From Gordius sp. MW1 (Eukaryota; Nematomorpha; Gordioida; Gordea; Gordiidae), in NCBI GenBank assembly GCA_964036665.1, contig OZ038530.1, forward strand, positions 2,976,001 to 3,040,000: a stretch of 64,000 bases of DNA, read 5' to 3'. Made by a program: the position numbers and the translations under genes. A model generated the notes under the pieces. The model saw only the letters and a program-made list of their open reading frames with translations. It did not search any database and was not told where the DNA came from. Every line of letters starts with the position of its first letter. The stretch's first letter is position 1. Of this stretch, positions 51,427 to 63,400 are shown in pieces.

Positions 51427-53591
51427 AATAAAACGTTGTCTTTTGTCAAAATGATAGTTCTCGCAGCTTAAAACCTCTTTTCGGAAGTCAATCGAGGATA
51501 ATAGGATTCTCAAATTGGCTTACTTTTATATATTTTTTCATGCACTTTCACAAAGAATCGAAAAAAATAAATATTTTTACCTCAAAATTTTTCACATATT
51601 TCTCTTTGAACCGTATTCATCCGATGAAAGTTGTCGTTTTCAGACGTGGTTTCCATGATAAAAAGTAAAAATTTATCAGAATCAGAAAACTACTACTTTG
51701 AAATCATGATCGCATAGTGCAGTTTTCAAAAATTAAGCACTCACGTTGCGATACAACAAACTAATCGCAACAATAAAACGTTGTCTTTTGTCAAAATGAT
51801 AGTTCTCGCAGCTTAAAACCTCTTTTCGGAAGTCAATCGAGGATAATAGGATTCTCAAATTGGCTTACTTTTTTTATATATTTTTTCATGCTCTTTCACA
51901 AAGAATCGAAAAAAATAAATATTTTTACCTCAAAGTTTTTCACATATTTTTCTTTGAACAGTATTCATCCGATGAAAGTTGTCGTTTTCAGACGTGGTTT
52001 CCATGATAAAAAGTAAAAATTTATCAGAATCAGAAAACTACTACTTTGAAATCGTGATCGCATAGTGCAGTTTTCAAAAATTAAGCACTCACGTTGCGAT
52101 ACAACAAACTAATCGCAACAATAAAACGTTTTCTTTTGTCAAAATGATAGTTCTCGCAGCTTAAAACCTCTTTTCAGAAGTCAATCGAGGATAATAGGAT
52201 TCTCAAATTGGCTTACTTTTATATATTTTTTCATGCTCTTTCACATAGAATCGAAAAAAACAAATATTTTTAACTCAAAATTTTTTACATATTTTTCTTT
52301 GAACCGTATTCATCCGATGAAAGTTGTCGTTTTCAGACGTGTTTTCCATAATAAAAAGTAAAAATTTATCAGAATCAGAAAACTATTACTTTGAAATCAT
52401 GATCGCATAGTGCTTTTCAAAAATTAAGCACTCACGTTGCGATACAACAAACTATTCGCAACAATAAAACGTTGTCTTTTGTCAAAATGATAATTCTCGC
52501 AGCTTAAAACCTCTTTTCGGAAGTCAATCGAGGATAATAGGATTCTCAAATTGGCTTACTTTTATATATTTTTTCATGCTCTTTCACATAGAATCGAAAA
52601 AAATAAATATTTTTACCTCAAAATTTTTCACATATTTTTCTTTCAACCGTATTCATCCGATGAAAGTTGTCGTTTTCAGACGTGGTTTCCATGATAAAAA
52701 GTAAAAATTTATCAGAATCAGAAAACTATTACTTTGAAATCATCATGATCGCATAGTGCAGTTTTCAAAAATTAAGCACTCACGTTGCGATACAACAAAC
52801 TAATCGCCAATAAAACGTTGTCTTTTGTCAAAATGATAGTTCTCGCAGCTTAAAACCTCTTTTCGGAAGTCAATCGAGGATAATAGGATTCTCAAATTGG
52901 CTTACTTTTATATATTTTTTCATGCTCTTTCACATAGAATCGAAAAAAATAAATATTTTTACCTCAAAACTTTTTACATATTTTTCTTTGAACCGTATTC
53001 ATCCGATGAAAGTTGTCGTTTTCAGACGTGTTTTCCATGATAAAAAGTAAAAATTTATCAGAATCAGAAAACTATTACTTTGAAATCATGATCGCATAGT
53101 GCAGTTTTCAAAAATTAAGCACTCACGTTGCGATACAACAAACTAATCGCAACAATAAAACGTTGTCTTTTGTCAAAATGATAGTTCTCGCAGCTTAAAA
53201 CCTCTTTTCGGAAGTCAATCGAGGATAATAGGATTCTCAAATTGGCTTACTTTTATATATTTTTTCATGCTCTTTCACATAGAATCGAAAAAAATAAATA
53301 TTTTTACCTCAAAACTTTTTACATATTTTTCTTTGAACCGTATTCATCCGATGAAAGTTGTCGTTTTCAGACGTGTTTTCCATGATAAAAAGTAAAAATT
53401 TATCAGAATCAGAAAACTATTACTTTGAAATCATGATCGCATAGTGCAGTTTTCAAAAATTAAGCACTCACGTTGCGATACAACAAACTAATCGCAACAA
53501 TAAAACGTTGTCTTTTGTCAAAATGATAGTTCTCGCAGCTTAAAACCTCTTTTCGGAAGTCAATCGAGGATAATAATTTTCTCAAATTGGC

Positions 53592-55993
53592 TTACTTTTA
53601 TATATTTTTTCATGCTCTTTCACATAGAATCGAAAAAAATAAATATTTTTACCTCAAAATTTTTCACATATTTTTCTTTGAACCGTATTCATCCGATGAA
53701 AGTTGTCGTTTTCAGAAGTGGTTTCCATGATAAAAAGTAAAAATTTATCAGAATCAGAAAACTATTACTTTGAAATGATCGCATAGTGCATTTTTGAAAA
53801 ATTAAGCACTCACGTTGCGATACAACAAACTATTCGCAACAATAAAACGTTGTCTTTTGTCAAAATGATAGTTCTCGCAGCTTAAAACCTCTTTTCGTAA
53901 GTCAATCGAGGATAATAGGATTCTCAAATTGGCCTATTTTTATTTATTTTTTTATGCTCTTTCACATAGAATCGAAAAAAATAAATATTTTTACCTCAAA
54001 ATTTTTCACATATTTTTCTTTGAACCGTATTCATCCGATGAAAGTTGTCGTTTTCAGGCGTGGTTTCCATGATAAAAAGTAAAAATTTATCAGAATCAGA
54101 AAACTATTACTTTGAAATCATGATCGCATAGTGCATTTTTGAAAAATTAATCACTCACGTTGCGATACAACAAACTAATCGCAACAATAAAACGTTGTCT
54201 TTTGTCAAAATGATAGTTCTCGCAGCTTAAAACCTCTTTTCGTAAGTCAATCGAGGATAATAGGATTCTCAAATTGGCCTACTTTTATTTATTTTTTCAT
54301 GCTCTTTCACATAGAATCGAAAAAAAAAAATATTTTTACCTCAAAATTTTTCACATATTTTTCTTTAAACCGTATTCATCCGATGAAAGTTGTCGTTTTC
54401 AGACGTGGTTTCCATGATAAAAAGTAAAAATTTATCAGAATCAGAAAACTATTACTTTGAAATCATGATCGCATAGTGCATTTTTGAAAAATTAAGCACT
54501 CACGTTGCGATACAACAAACTATTCGCAACAATAAAACGTTGTCTTTTGTCAAAATGATAATTCTCGCAGCTTAAAACCTCTTTTCGGAAGTCAATCGAG
54601 GATAATAGGATTCTCAAATTGGCTTACCTTTATATATTTTTTCATGCTCTTTCACATAGAATCGAAAAAAATAAATATTTTTACCTCAAAATTTTTCACA
54701 TATTTTTCTTTCAACCGTATTCATCCGATGAAAGTTGTCGTTTTCAGACGTGGTTTCCATGATAAAAAGTAAAAATTTATCAGAATCAGAAAACTATTAC
54801 TTTGAAATCATCATGATCGCATAGTGCAGTTTTCAAAAATTAAGCACTCACGTTGCGATACAACAAACTAATCGCCAATAAAACGTTGTCTTTTGTCAAA
54901 ATGATAGTTCTCGCAGCTTAAAACCTCTTTTCGGAAGTCAATCGAGGATAATAGGATTCTCAAATTGGCTTACTTTTATATATTTTTTCATGCTCTTTCA
55001 CATAGAATCGAAAAAAATAAATATTTTTACCTCAAAATATTTTTCTTTGAACCGTATTCATCCGATGAAAGTTGTCGTTTTCAGACGTGTTTTCCATGAT
55101 AAAAAGTAAAAATTTATCAGAATCAGAAAACTATTACTTTGAAATCATGATCGCATAGTGCAGTTTTCAAAAATTAAGCACTCACGTTGCGATACAACAA
55201 ACTAATCGCAACAATAAAACGTTGTCTTTTGTCAAAATGATAGTTCTCGCAGCTTAAAACCTCTTTTCGGAAGTCAATCGAGGATAATAGGATTCTCAAA
55301 TTGGCTTACTTTTATATATTTTTTTATGCTCTTTCACATAGAATCGAAAAAAATAAATATTTTTACCTCAAAATTTTTCACATATTTTTCTTTGAACCGT
55401 ATTCATCCGATGAAAGTTGTCGTTTTCAGAAGTGGTTTCCATGATAAAAAGTAAAAATTTATCAGAATCAGAAAACTATTACTTTGAAATCATGATCGCA
55501 TAGTGCATTTTTGAAAAATTAAGCACTCACGTTGCGATACAACAAACTATTCGCAACAATAAAACGTTGTCTTTTGTCAAAATGATAGTTCTCGCAGCTT
55601 AAAACCTCTTTTCGTAAGTCAATCGAGGATAATAGGATTCTCAAATTGGCCTACTTTTATTTATTTTTTCATGCTCTTTCACATAGAATCGAAAAAAATA
55701 AATATTTTTACCTCAAAATTTTTCACATATTTTTCTTTGAACCGTAGTCATCCGATGAATGTTGTCGTTTTCAGACGTGTTTTCCATGATAAAAAGTAAA
55801 AAATTATCAGAATCAGAAAAATATTAGTTTGAAATCATGATCGCATAGTGCTTTTCAAAAATTAAGCACTCACGTTGCGATACAACAAACTAATCGCAAC
55901 AATAAAACGTTGTCTTTTGTCAAAATGATAGTTCTCGCAGCTTAAAACCTCTTTTCGGAAGTCAATCGAGGATAATAGGATTCTCAAATTGGC
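53592..55993 (+). repeat. HOR family F, copy 1: 7-monomer unit (2,402 bp)
   Basis: Rare alleles in this block recur exactly 2,402 bp later: GAAATGATCGCATAG (53773), TTTTCAGGCGTGG (54053), AATCGCCAATAAAACG (54871), CGTAGTCATCCGATGAATG (55743). The 3-bp expansion ATCATCATGATCG lies near 54806. A related shorter arrangement precedes it, the AATCGCCAATAAAACG allele also occurring at 52803, 2,068 bp upstream. Confidence 0.8.
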
Positions 55994-58395
55994 TTACTTT
56001 TATATATTTTTTCATGCTCTTTCACATAGAATCGAAAAAAATAAATATTTTTACCTCAAAATTTTTCACATATTTTTCTTTGAACCGTATTCATCCGATG
56101 AAAGTTGTCGTTTTCAGAAGTGGTTTCCATGATAAAAAGTAAAAATTTATCAGAATCAGAAAACTATTACTTTGAAATGATCGCATAGTGCATTTTTGAA
56201 AAATTAAGCACTCACGTTGCGATACAACAAACTATTCGCAACAATAAAACGTTGTCTTTTGTCAAAATGATAGTTCTCGCAGCTTAAAACCTCTTTTCGT
56301 AAGTCAATCGAGGATAATAGGATTCTCAAATTGGCCTACTTTTATTTATTTTTTTATGCTCTTTCACATAGAATCGAAAAAAATAAATATTTTTACCTCA
56401 AAATTTTTCACATATTTTTCTTTGAACCGTATTCATCCGATGAAAGTTGTCGTTTTCAGGCGTGGTTTCCATGATAAAAAGTAAAAATTTATCAGAATCA
56501 GAAAACTATTACTTTGAAATCATGATCGCATAGTGCATTTTTGAAAAATTAATCACTCACGTTGCGATACAACAAACTAATCGCAACAATAAAACGTTGT
56601 CTTTTGTCAAAATGATAGTTCTCGCAGCTTAAAACCTCTTTTCGTAAGTCAATCGAGGATAATAGGATTCTCAAATTGGCCTACTTTTATTTATTTTTTC
56701 ATGCTCTTTCACATAGAATCGAAAAAAATAAATATTTTTACCTCAAAATTTTTCACATATTTTTCTTTAAACCGTATTCATCCGATGAAAGTTGTCGTTT
56801 TCAGACGTGGTTTCCATGATAAAAAGTAAAAATTTATCAGAATCAGAAAACTATTACTTTGAAATCATGATCGCATAGTGCATTTTTGAAAAATTAAGCA
56901 CTCACGTTGCGATACAACAAACTATTCGCAACAATAAAACGTTGTCTTTTGTCAAAATGATAATTCTCGCAGCTTAAAACCTCTTTTCGGAAGTCAATCG
57001 AGGATAATAGGATTCTCAAATTGGCTTACCTTTATATATTTTTTCATGCTCTTTCACATAGAATCGAAAAAAATAAATATTTTTACCTCAAAATTTTTCA
57101 CATATTTTTCTTTCAACCGTATTCATCCGATGAAAGTTGTCGTTTTCAGACGTGGTTTCCATGATAAAAAGTAAAAATTTATCAGAATCAGAAAACTATT
57201 ACTTTGAAATCATCATGATCGCATAGTGCAGTTTTCAAAAATTAAGCACTCACGTTGCGATACAACAAACTAATCGCCAATAAAACGTTGTCTTTTGTCA
57301 AAATGATAGTTCTCGCAGCTTAAAACCTCTTTTCGGAAGTCAATCGAGGATAATAGGATTCTCAAATTGGCTTACTTTTATATATTTTTTCATGCTCTTT
57401 CACATAGAATCGAAAAAAATAAATATTTTTACCTCAAAATATTTTTCTTTGAACCGTATTCATCCGATGAAAGTTGTCGTTTTCAGACGTGTTTTCCATG
57501 ATAAAAAGTAAAAATTTATCAGAATCAGAAAACTATTACTTTGAAATCATGATCGCATAGTGCAGTTTTCAAAAATTAAGCACTCACGTTGCGATACAAC
57601 AAACTAATCGCAACAATAAAACGTTGTCTTTTGTCAAAATGATAGTTCTCGCAGCTTAAAACCTCTTTTCGGAAGTCAATCGAGGATAATAGGATTCTCA
57701 AATTGGCTTACTTTTATATATTTTTTTATGCTCTTTCACATAGAATCGAAAAAAATAAATATTTTTACCTCAAAATTTTTCACATATTTTTCTTTGAACC
57801 GTATTCATCCGATGAAAGTTGTCGTTTTCAGAAGTGGTTTCCATGATAAAAAGTAAAAATTTATCAGAATCAGAAAACTATTACTTTGAAATCATGATCG
57901 CATAGTGCATTTTTGAAAAATTAAGCACTCACGTTGCGATACAACAAACTATTCGCAACAATAAAACGTTGTCTTTTGTCAAAATGATAGTTCTCGCAGC
58001 TTAAAACCTCTTTTCGTAAGTCAATCGAGGATAATAGGATTCTCAAATTGGCCTACTTTTATTTATTTTTTCATGCTCTTTCACATAGAATCGAAAAAAA
58101 TAAATATTTTTACCTCAAAATTTTTCACATATTTTTCTTTGAACCGTAGTCATCCGATGAATGTTGTCGTTTTCAGACGTGTTTTCCATGATAAAAAGTA
58201 AAAAATTATCAGAATCAGAAAAATATTAGTTTGAAATCATGATCGCATAGTGCTTTTCAAAAATTAAGCACTCACGTTGCGATACAACAAACTAATCGCA
58301 ACAATAAAACGTTGTCTTTTGTCAAAATGATAGTTCTCGCAGCTTAAAACCTCTTTTCGGAAGTCAATCGAGGATAATAGGATTCTCAAATTGGC
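55994..58395 (+). repeat. HOR family F, copy 2: 7-monomer unit (2,402 bp)
   Basis: It is a near-identical tandem copy of 53592-55993 with the same length. The few differences include GGCCTACTTTTA here versus GGCCTATTTTTA at 53932, and CGAAAAAAATAAATATT here versus an all-A version near 54318. Equal length and near identity indicate recent duplication. Confidence 0.8.
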
Positions 58396-59269
58396 TTACT
58401 TTTATATATTTTTTCATGCTCTTTCACATAGAATCGAAAAAAATAAATATTTTTACCTCAAAATTTTTCACATATTTTTCTTTGAACCGTATTCATCCGA
58501 TGAAAGTTGTCGTTTTCAGACGTGGTTTCTATGATCCCAAGTAAAAATTTATCAGAATCAGAAAACTATTACTTTGTAATCATGATCGCATAGTGCAGTT
58601 TTCAAAAATTAAGCACTCACGTTGCGATACAACAAACTAATCGCAACAATAAAACGTTGTCTTTTGTCAAAATGATAGTTCTCGCATCTTAAAACCTCTT
58701 TTCGGAAGTCAATCGAGGATAATAAGATTCTCAAATTGGCTTACTTTTATATATTTTTTCATGCTCTTCCACATAGAATCGAAAAAAATAAATATTTTTA
58801 CATCAAAATTTTCACATATTTTTCTTTGAACCGTATTCATCCGATGAAAGTTGTCGTTTTCAGACGTGGTTTCCATGATAAAAAGTAAAAATTAATCAGA
58901 ATCAGAAATCTATTACTTTGAAATCATGATCGCATAGTGCAGTTTTCAAAAATTGAGCACTCACGTTGCGATACAACAAACTAATCGCAACAATTAAACG
59001 TTGTCTTTTGTCAAAATGATAGTTCTCGCAGCTTAAAACCTCTTTTCGGAAGTCAATCGAGGATAATAGGATTCTCAAATTGGCTTACTTTTATATATTT
59101 TTTCATGCTCTTTCACAAAGAATCGAAAAAAATAAATATTTTTACCTCAAAATTTTTCACATATTTTTCTTTGAACCGTATTCATCCGATGAAAGTTGTC
59201 GTTTTCAGACATGGTTTCCATGATAAAAAGTAAAAATTTATCAGAATCAGAAAACTACTACTTTAAAAT
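58396..59269 (+). repeat. Diverged satellite monomers left of the second transposon
   Basis: These 2.5 monomers are not part of family F. Private changes include CTTTGTAATCATG, CTCGCATCTTAAAAC, CTCTTCCACATAG and TTACATCAAAATTTTCAC. The last monomer is interrupted by the hAT-like element within its ACTACTTTAAAAT segment, an allele of the usual ATTACTTTGAAATC. Confidence 0.75.
59262..59269. repeat. Target-site duplication, left flank of hAT-like copy 2 (TTTAAAAT)
   Basis: TTTAAAAT precedes TAGTG and is repeated at 60414-60421. The uninterrupted allele ACTTTAAAATCGTGATCG exists in other monomers (near 47214 and 49271), with a single TTTAAAAT. Confidence 0.92.
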
Positions 59270-59276
59270 TAGTGTT

Positions 59277-59419
59277 TCGATCTCGTCTCGTCTCGGTCTC
59301 GAATACAAAATCTCGTCTCGTCTCGGGAGCGATTAGGAAAATCTCGATCTCGTCTCGTCTCGGTCTAGAAAAATCTCGGTCTCGTCTCGTCTCGACGAGA
59401 ATTCTCGTCTCGTCTCGAC
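59277..59419 (+). repeat. Left subterminal TCTCG array of hAT-like copy 2
   Basis: Same pentamer clusters and spacers as 8953-9095, including the 16-bp palindrome at 59394-59409. Confidence 0.85.
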
Positions 59420-59716
59420 TTTTAAAAAAAAATATATACGGAATAAAAATTTCTCCTATTTTATTAAAAATATAAATAAGTGTTCAAAAATCCAAATGGC
59501 AAATTTTATATTTTTGGAAAAACTTTAATACGCAAACTTTTTAAAGATTTAGCGGGACACGACATCTCATTGACAATATAAAGATATGAATTAACTCATA
59601 AAGATAACATTTTCTATAAAAAGTGCAGACTAAAAAAACTATAAATAAATTTGAAATAAGATTAAATTTTATTGTTCTAGCAAATTATAATATTTGCATC
59701 AAATTCACTGTGTCTG

Positions 59717-59762
59717 TCAACTATAAATGGACTTCGAAAATTATAAGTTCGCTTATAGTTGA
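59717..59762. repeat. Internal imperfect hairpin of hAT-like copy 2
   Basis: Equivalent to 9393-9438: 18-nt arms matching at 15 positions with a 10-nt loop. No change between copies was noticed. Confidence 0.65.
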
Positions 59763-60254
59763 TATAGTTGCATAAGTGAGCAAAATGAGACCCTTTATTA
59801 ACCTTTGCTAATGATTCAAAGTAGACCTTAACATATTTAAGGCAAACGTTTAAGTCCATTAATATAACCATCATCAGTTATAGCCCATAGTGTTTATTGC
59901 ATGTTTATGCGAGTGACATTTAATGATGTTATTATTATTTACAGAATTGATAACTAGTTGCAGAAATTAAAACGTTGTAAAACAACAATAAAAGCAGCAT
60001 TATTATAGAATTAAGAACATAAGGTTTTAAACTTTAAATTAAAGAGTACGTATTTAAATGTATGACAAAAATCAACCATACTTAGGTAAATGATTGCCAA
60101 ATTTTATTTTTTTTGCAAAAATATATAATATTTACTACACTTGTGAATTTTTTTAATATTAAATATATTCCATACATATTGATTTACACTTAATACCTTA
60201 AATGTAAATTAAAATACACAATAATTTACTAAAATCTAACGATCAATAAAAAGT

Positions 60255-60401
60255 CGAGATCTCGCCGAGAAAATCTCGTATCGTCTCGTCTCGACATCAA
60301 AATTCTCGTCTCGATCTCGACTCCATTTTTCAAATTCTCGTCTCGTCTCGTCTCGGTTTTTCGAGACGAGACGAGACGAGACCGAGATTTTTCTCGGTTT
60401 T
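60255..60401 (+). repeat. Right subterminal array and hairpin of hAT-like copy 2
   Basis: Same arrangement as 9931-10077: mostly TCTCG in the plus orientation, then a 20-bp perfect fold-back (60336-60355 with 60362-60381, loop GTTTTT) close to the CACTA end. Confidence 0.85.
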
Positions 60402-60413
60402 TCCGCATCACTA

Positions 60414-60421
60414 TTTAAAAT
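60414..60421. repeat. Target-site duplication, right flank of hAT-like copy 2 (TTTAAAAT)
   Basis: TTTAAAAT follows CACTA of the element and continues into CGTGATCGCATAG, the normal satellite sequence. It is identical to 59262-59269. Confidence 0.92.
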
Positions 60422-63400
60422 CGTGATCGCATAGTGCAGTTTTCAAAAATTAAGCACTCACGTTGCGATACAACAAACTAATCGCAACAATAAAACGTTT
60501 TCTTTTGTCAAAATGATAGTTCTCGCAGCTTAAAACCTCTTTTCGGAAGTCAATCGAGGATAATAGGATTCCCAAATTGGCTTACTTTTATATATTTTTT
60601 CATGCTCTTTCACATAGAATCGAAAAAAACAAATATTTTTAACTCAAAATTTTTTACATATTTTTCTTTGAACCGTATTCATCCGATGAAAGTTGTCGTT
60701 TTCAGACGTGTTTTCCATGATAAAAAGTAAAAATTAATCAGAATCAGAAAACTATTACTTTGAAATCATGATCGCATAGTGCTTTTCAAAAATTAAGCAC
60801 TCACGTTGCGATACAACAAACTAATCGCAACAATAAAACGTTGTATTTTGTCAAAATGATAGTTCTCGCAGCTTAAAACCTCTTTTCGGAAGTCAATCGA
60901 GGATAATAGGATTCTCAAATTGGCTTACTTTTATATATTTTTTCATGCTCTTTCACATAGAATCGAAAAAAATAAATATTTTTACCTCAAAATTTTTCAC
61001 ATATTTTTCTTTGAACCGTATTCATCCGATGAAAGTTGTCGTTTTCAGACGTGGTTTCCATGATAAAAAGTAAAAATTTATCAGAATCAGAAAACTATTA
61101 CTTTGAAATCATGATCGCATAGTGCATTTTTGAAAAATTAATCACTCACGTTGCGATACAACAAACTAATCGCAACAATAAAACGTTTTCTTTTGTCAAA
61201 ATGATAGTTCTCGCAGCTTAAAATCTCTTTTCGGAAGTCAAGCGAGTATAATAGGATTCTCAAATTGGCTTACTTTTATATATTTTTTCATGCTCTTTCA
61301 CATAGAATCGAAAAAAACAAATATTTTTAACTCAAAATATTTTACATATTTTTCTTAGAACCGTATTCATCCGATGAAAGTTGTCGTTTTCAGACGTGGT
61401 TTCCATGATAAAAAGTAAAAATTAATCAGAATCAGAAAACTATTACTTTGAAATCATGATCGCATAGTGCAGTTTTCAAAAATTAAGCACTCACGTTGCG
61501 ATACAACAAACTAATCGCAACAATAAAACGTTGTCTTTTGTCAAAATGATAGTTCTCGCAGTTTAAAACCTCTTTTCGGAAGTCAATCGAGGATAATAGG
61601 ATTCTCAAATTGGCTTACTTTTATATATTTTTTCATGCTCTTTCACAAAAAATCGAAAAAAAAAAATATTTTTACCTCAAAATTTTTCACATATTTTTCT
61701 TTGAACCGTATTCATCCCATGAAAGTTGTCGTTTTCAGACGTGGTTTCTATGATCCCAAGTAAAAATTCTTCAGAATCTAAAAACTATTACTTTGAAATC
61801 ATGATCGCATAGAGCTATTTTCAAAAATTAAGCACTCACGTTGCGATACAACAAACTAATCGCAACAATAAAACGTTGTCTTTTGTCAAAATGATAGTTC
61901 TCCTTCTCGCAGCTTAAAACCTCTTTTCGCAAGTAAATCGATGATAATAGGATTCTCAAATTGGCTTACTTTTATATATTTTTTCATGCTCTTTCACATA
62001 GAATCGAAAAAAATAATATTTTTACCTCAAAATTTTTCACATATTTTTCTTTGAACCGTATTCATCCAATGAAAGTTGTCGTTTTCAGACGTGGTTTCCA
62101 TGATAAAAAGTAAAAATTTATCAGAATAAGAAAACTAATACTTTGAAATCATGATCGCATAGTGCATTTTTAAAAAATTAAGCACTCACGTTGCGATACA
62201 ACAAACTAATCGCAACAATAAAACGTTGTCTTTTGTCAAAATGATAGTTCTCGCAGCTTCAAACCTCTTTTCAGAAGTCAATCGAGGAAAATAGGATTCT
62301 CAAATTGGCTTACTTTTATATATTTTTTCATGCTCTTTTACATAGAATCGAAAAAAATAAATATTTTTACCTCAAAATTTTTCACATATTTTTCTTTGAA
62401 CCGTATTCATCCGATGAAAGTTGTCGTTTTCAGACGTGGTTTCTATAATCCCAAGTAAAAATTTATCAGAGTCTAAAAACTATTACTTTAAAATCATGAT
62501 CGCATAGAGCAGTTTTTAAAAATTAAGCACTCACGTTGCGATACAACAAACTAATCGCAACAATAAAACGTTGTCTTTTGTCAAAATGATAGTTCTCGCA
62601 GCTTAAAACCTCTTTTCGGAAGTCAATCGAGGATAATAGGATTCTCAAATTGGCTTACTTTTATATATTTTTTCATGCTCTTTCACATAGAATCGAAAAA
62701 AATAAATATTTTTACCTCAAAATTTTTCACATATTTTTCTTTGAACCGTAGTCATCCGATGAAAGTTGTCGTTTTCAGACGTGGTTTCTATGATCCCAAA
62801 TAAAAATTTATCAGAATCAGAAAACTATTACTTTAAAATCATGATCGCATAGTGCATTTTTGAAAAATTAAGCACTCACGTTGCGATACAACAAACTAAT
62901 CGTAACAATAAAACGTTGTCTTTTGTCAAAATGATAGTTCTCGCAGCTTAAAACCTCTTTTCAGAAGTCAATCGAGGATAATAGGATTCTCAAATTGGCT
63001 TACTTTTATATATTTTTTCATGCTCTTTCACATAGAATCGAAAAAAAAAAATATTTTTACCTCAAAATTTTTCACATATTTTTCTTTGAACCGTATTCAT
63101 CCGATGAAAGTTGTCGTTTTCAGACGTGGTTCCATGATAAAAAGTAAAAATTTATCAGAATAAGAAAACTAATACTTTGAAATCATGATCGCATAGTGCA
63201 TTTTTGAAAAATTAAGCACTCACGTTGCGATACAACAAACTAATCGCAACAATAAAACGTTGTCTTTTGTCAAAATGATAGTTCTCGCAGCTTAAAACCT
63301 CTTTTCAGAAGTCAATCGAGAAAAATAGGATTCTCAAATTGGCTTACTTTTATATATTTTTTCATGCTCTTTCACATAGAATCGAAAAAAATAAATATTT

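Larger units (their letters stand above)
51175..51519 (+). repeat. Representative near-consensus 345-bp satellite monomer
   Basis: This monomer differs from the consensus I read by eye at one position (TTAATCAG instead of TTTATCAG). It is 345 bp. By hand count the consensus has 59 C and 46 G (about 30% G+C) and 13 CpG, against about 7.9 expected from base composition. It contains poly-A/T tracts, an 8-bp palindrome ATCATGAT, and an 8-bp inverted repeat with an 11-bp spacer. The length is close to two nucleosome repeats, common among centromeric satellites (established knowledge); any such role here is inference. All frames are short and chance-open. Confidence 0.9.
49440..53591 (+). repeat. 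Mixed satellite region with only local 2- to 3-mer repetition
   Basis: About 12 monomers without a long shared order. Local repetition is visible: the TTCTCCTTCTCGCAG allele at about 50069 and 51109 (three monomers apart), GGATAGCAATCGAGG at 49747 and 50787, and a nearly identical monomer pair with CAAAACTTTTTACAT (52965 and 53311). Private changes such as ATATATTTACC and GCTGCTTAAAAC also occur. No gene or foreign insert is seen. Confidence 0.7.
10090..59269 (+). repeat. Satellite array, segment 2 (about 142 monomers of ~345 bp)
   Basis: The same ~345-bp satellite resumes immediately after the first transposon, in the same phase and orientation apart from the 8-bp target duplication, and runs uninterrupted for about 49 kb to the second transposon. 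No foreign insertion, inversion or gene was seen in it. Variation consists of single-base changes, small indels such as the 4-bp loss that turns GTCTTTTGTCAAAATG into GTCTTTAAAATG, and a few truncated monomers (near 23771, 27872 and 35402). Groups of variant monomers recur together, giving the higher-order repeats listed separately. Confidence 0.97.
59270..60413 (+). mobile_element. Non-autonomous hAT-like DNA transposon (MITE-type), copy 2, 1,144 bp
   Basis: The same element as at 8946-10089: same length, same orientation relative to the satellite, and no difference noticed in reading the two side by side (constant offset 50,324). It is flanked by a different perfect 8-bp duplication, TTTAAAAT, so it is an independent insertion and not a copy carried along by satellite duplication. 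That target fits the nTnnnnAn preference often described for hAT elements. It carries no transposase frame. Near-identity of the two copies implies recent mobilisation or later gene conversion of the internal sequence. Confidence 0.9.

Noticed and set aside
51175..51519. CENP-B box (TTCGNNNNANNCGGG core)
   Set aside because: TTCG occurrences in the monomer (TTTTCGGAAGTCAATCGAGG and, in variants, ATTCGCAACAATAAAACG) do not continue with the required CGGG. The mammalian box is absent from what I read.
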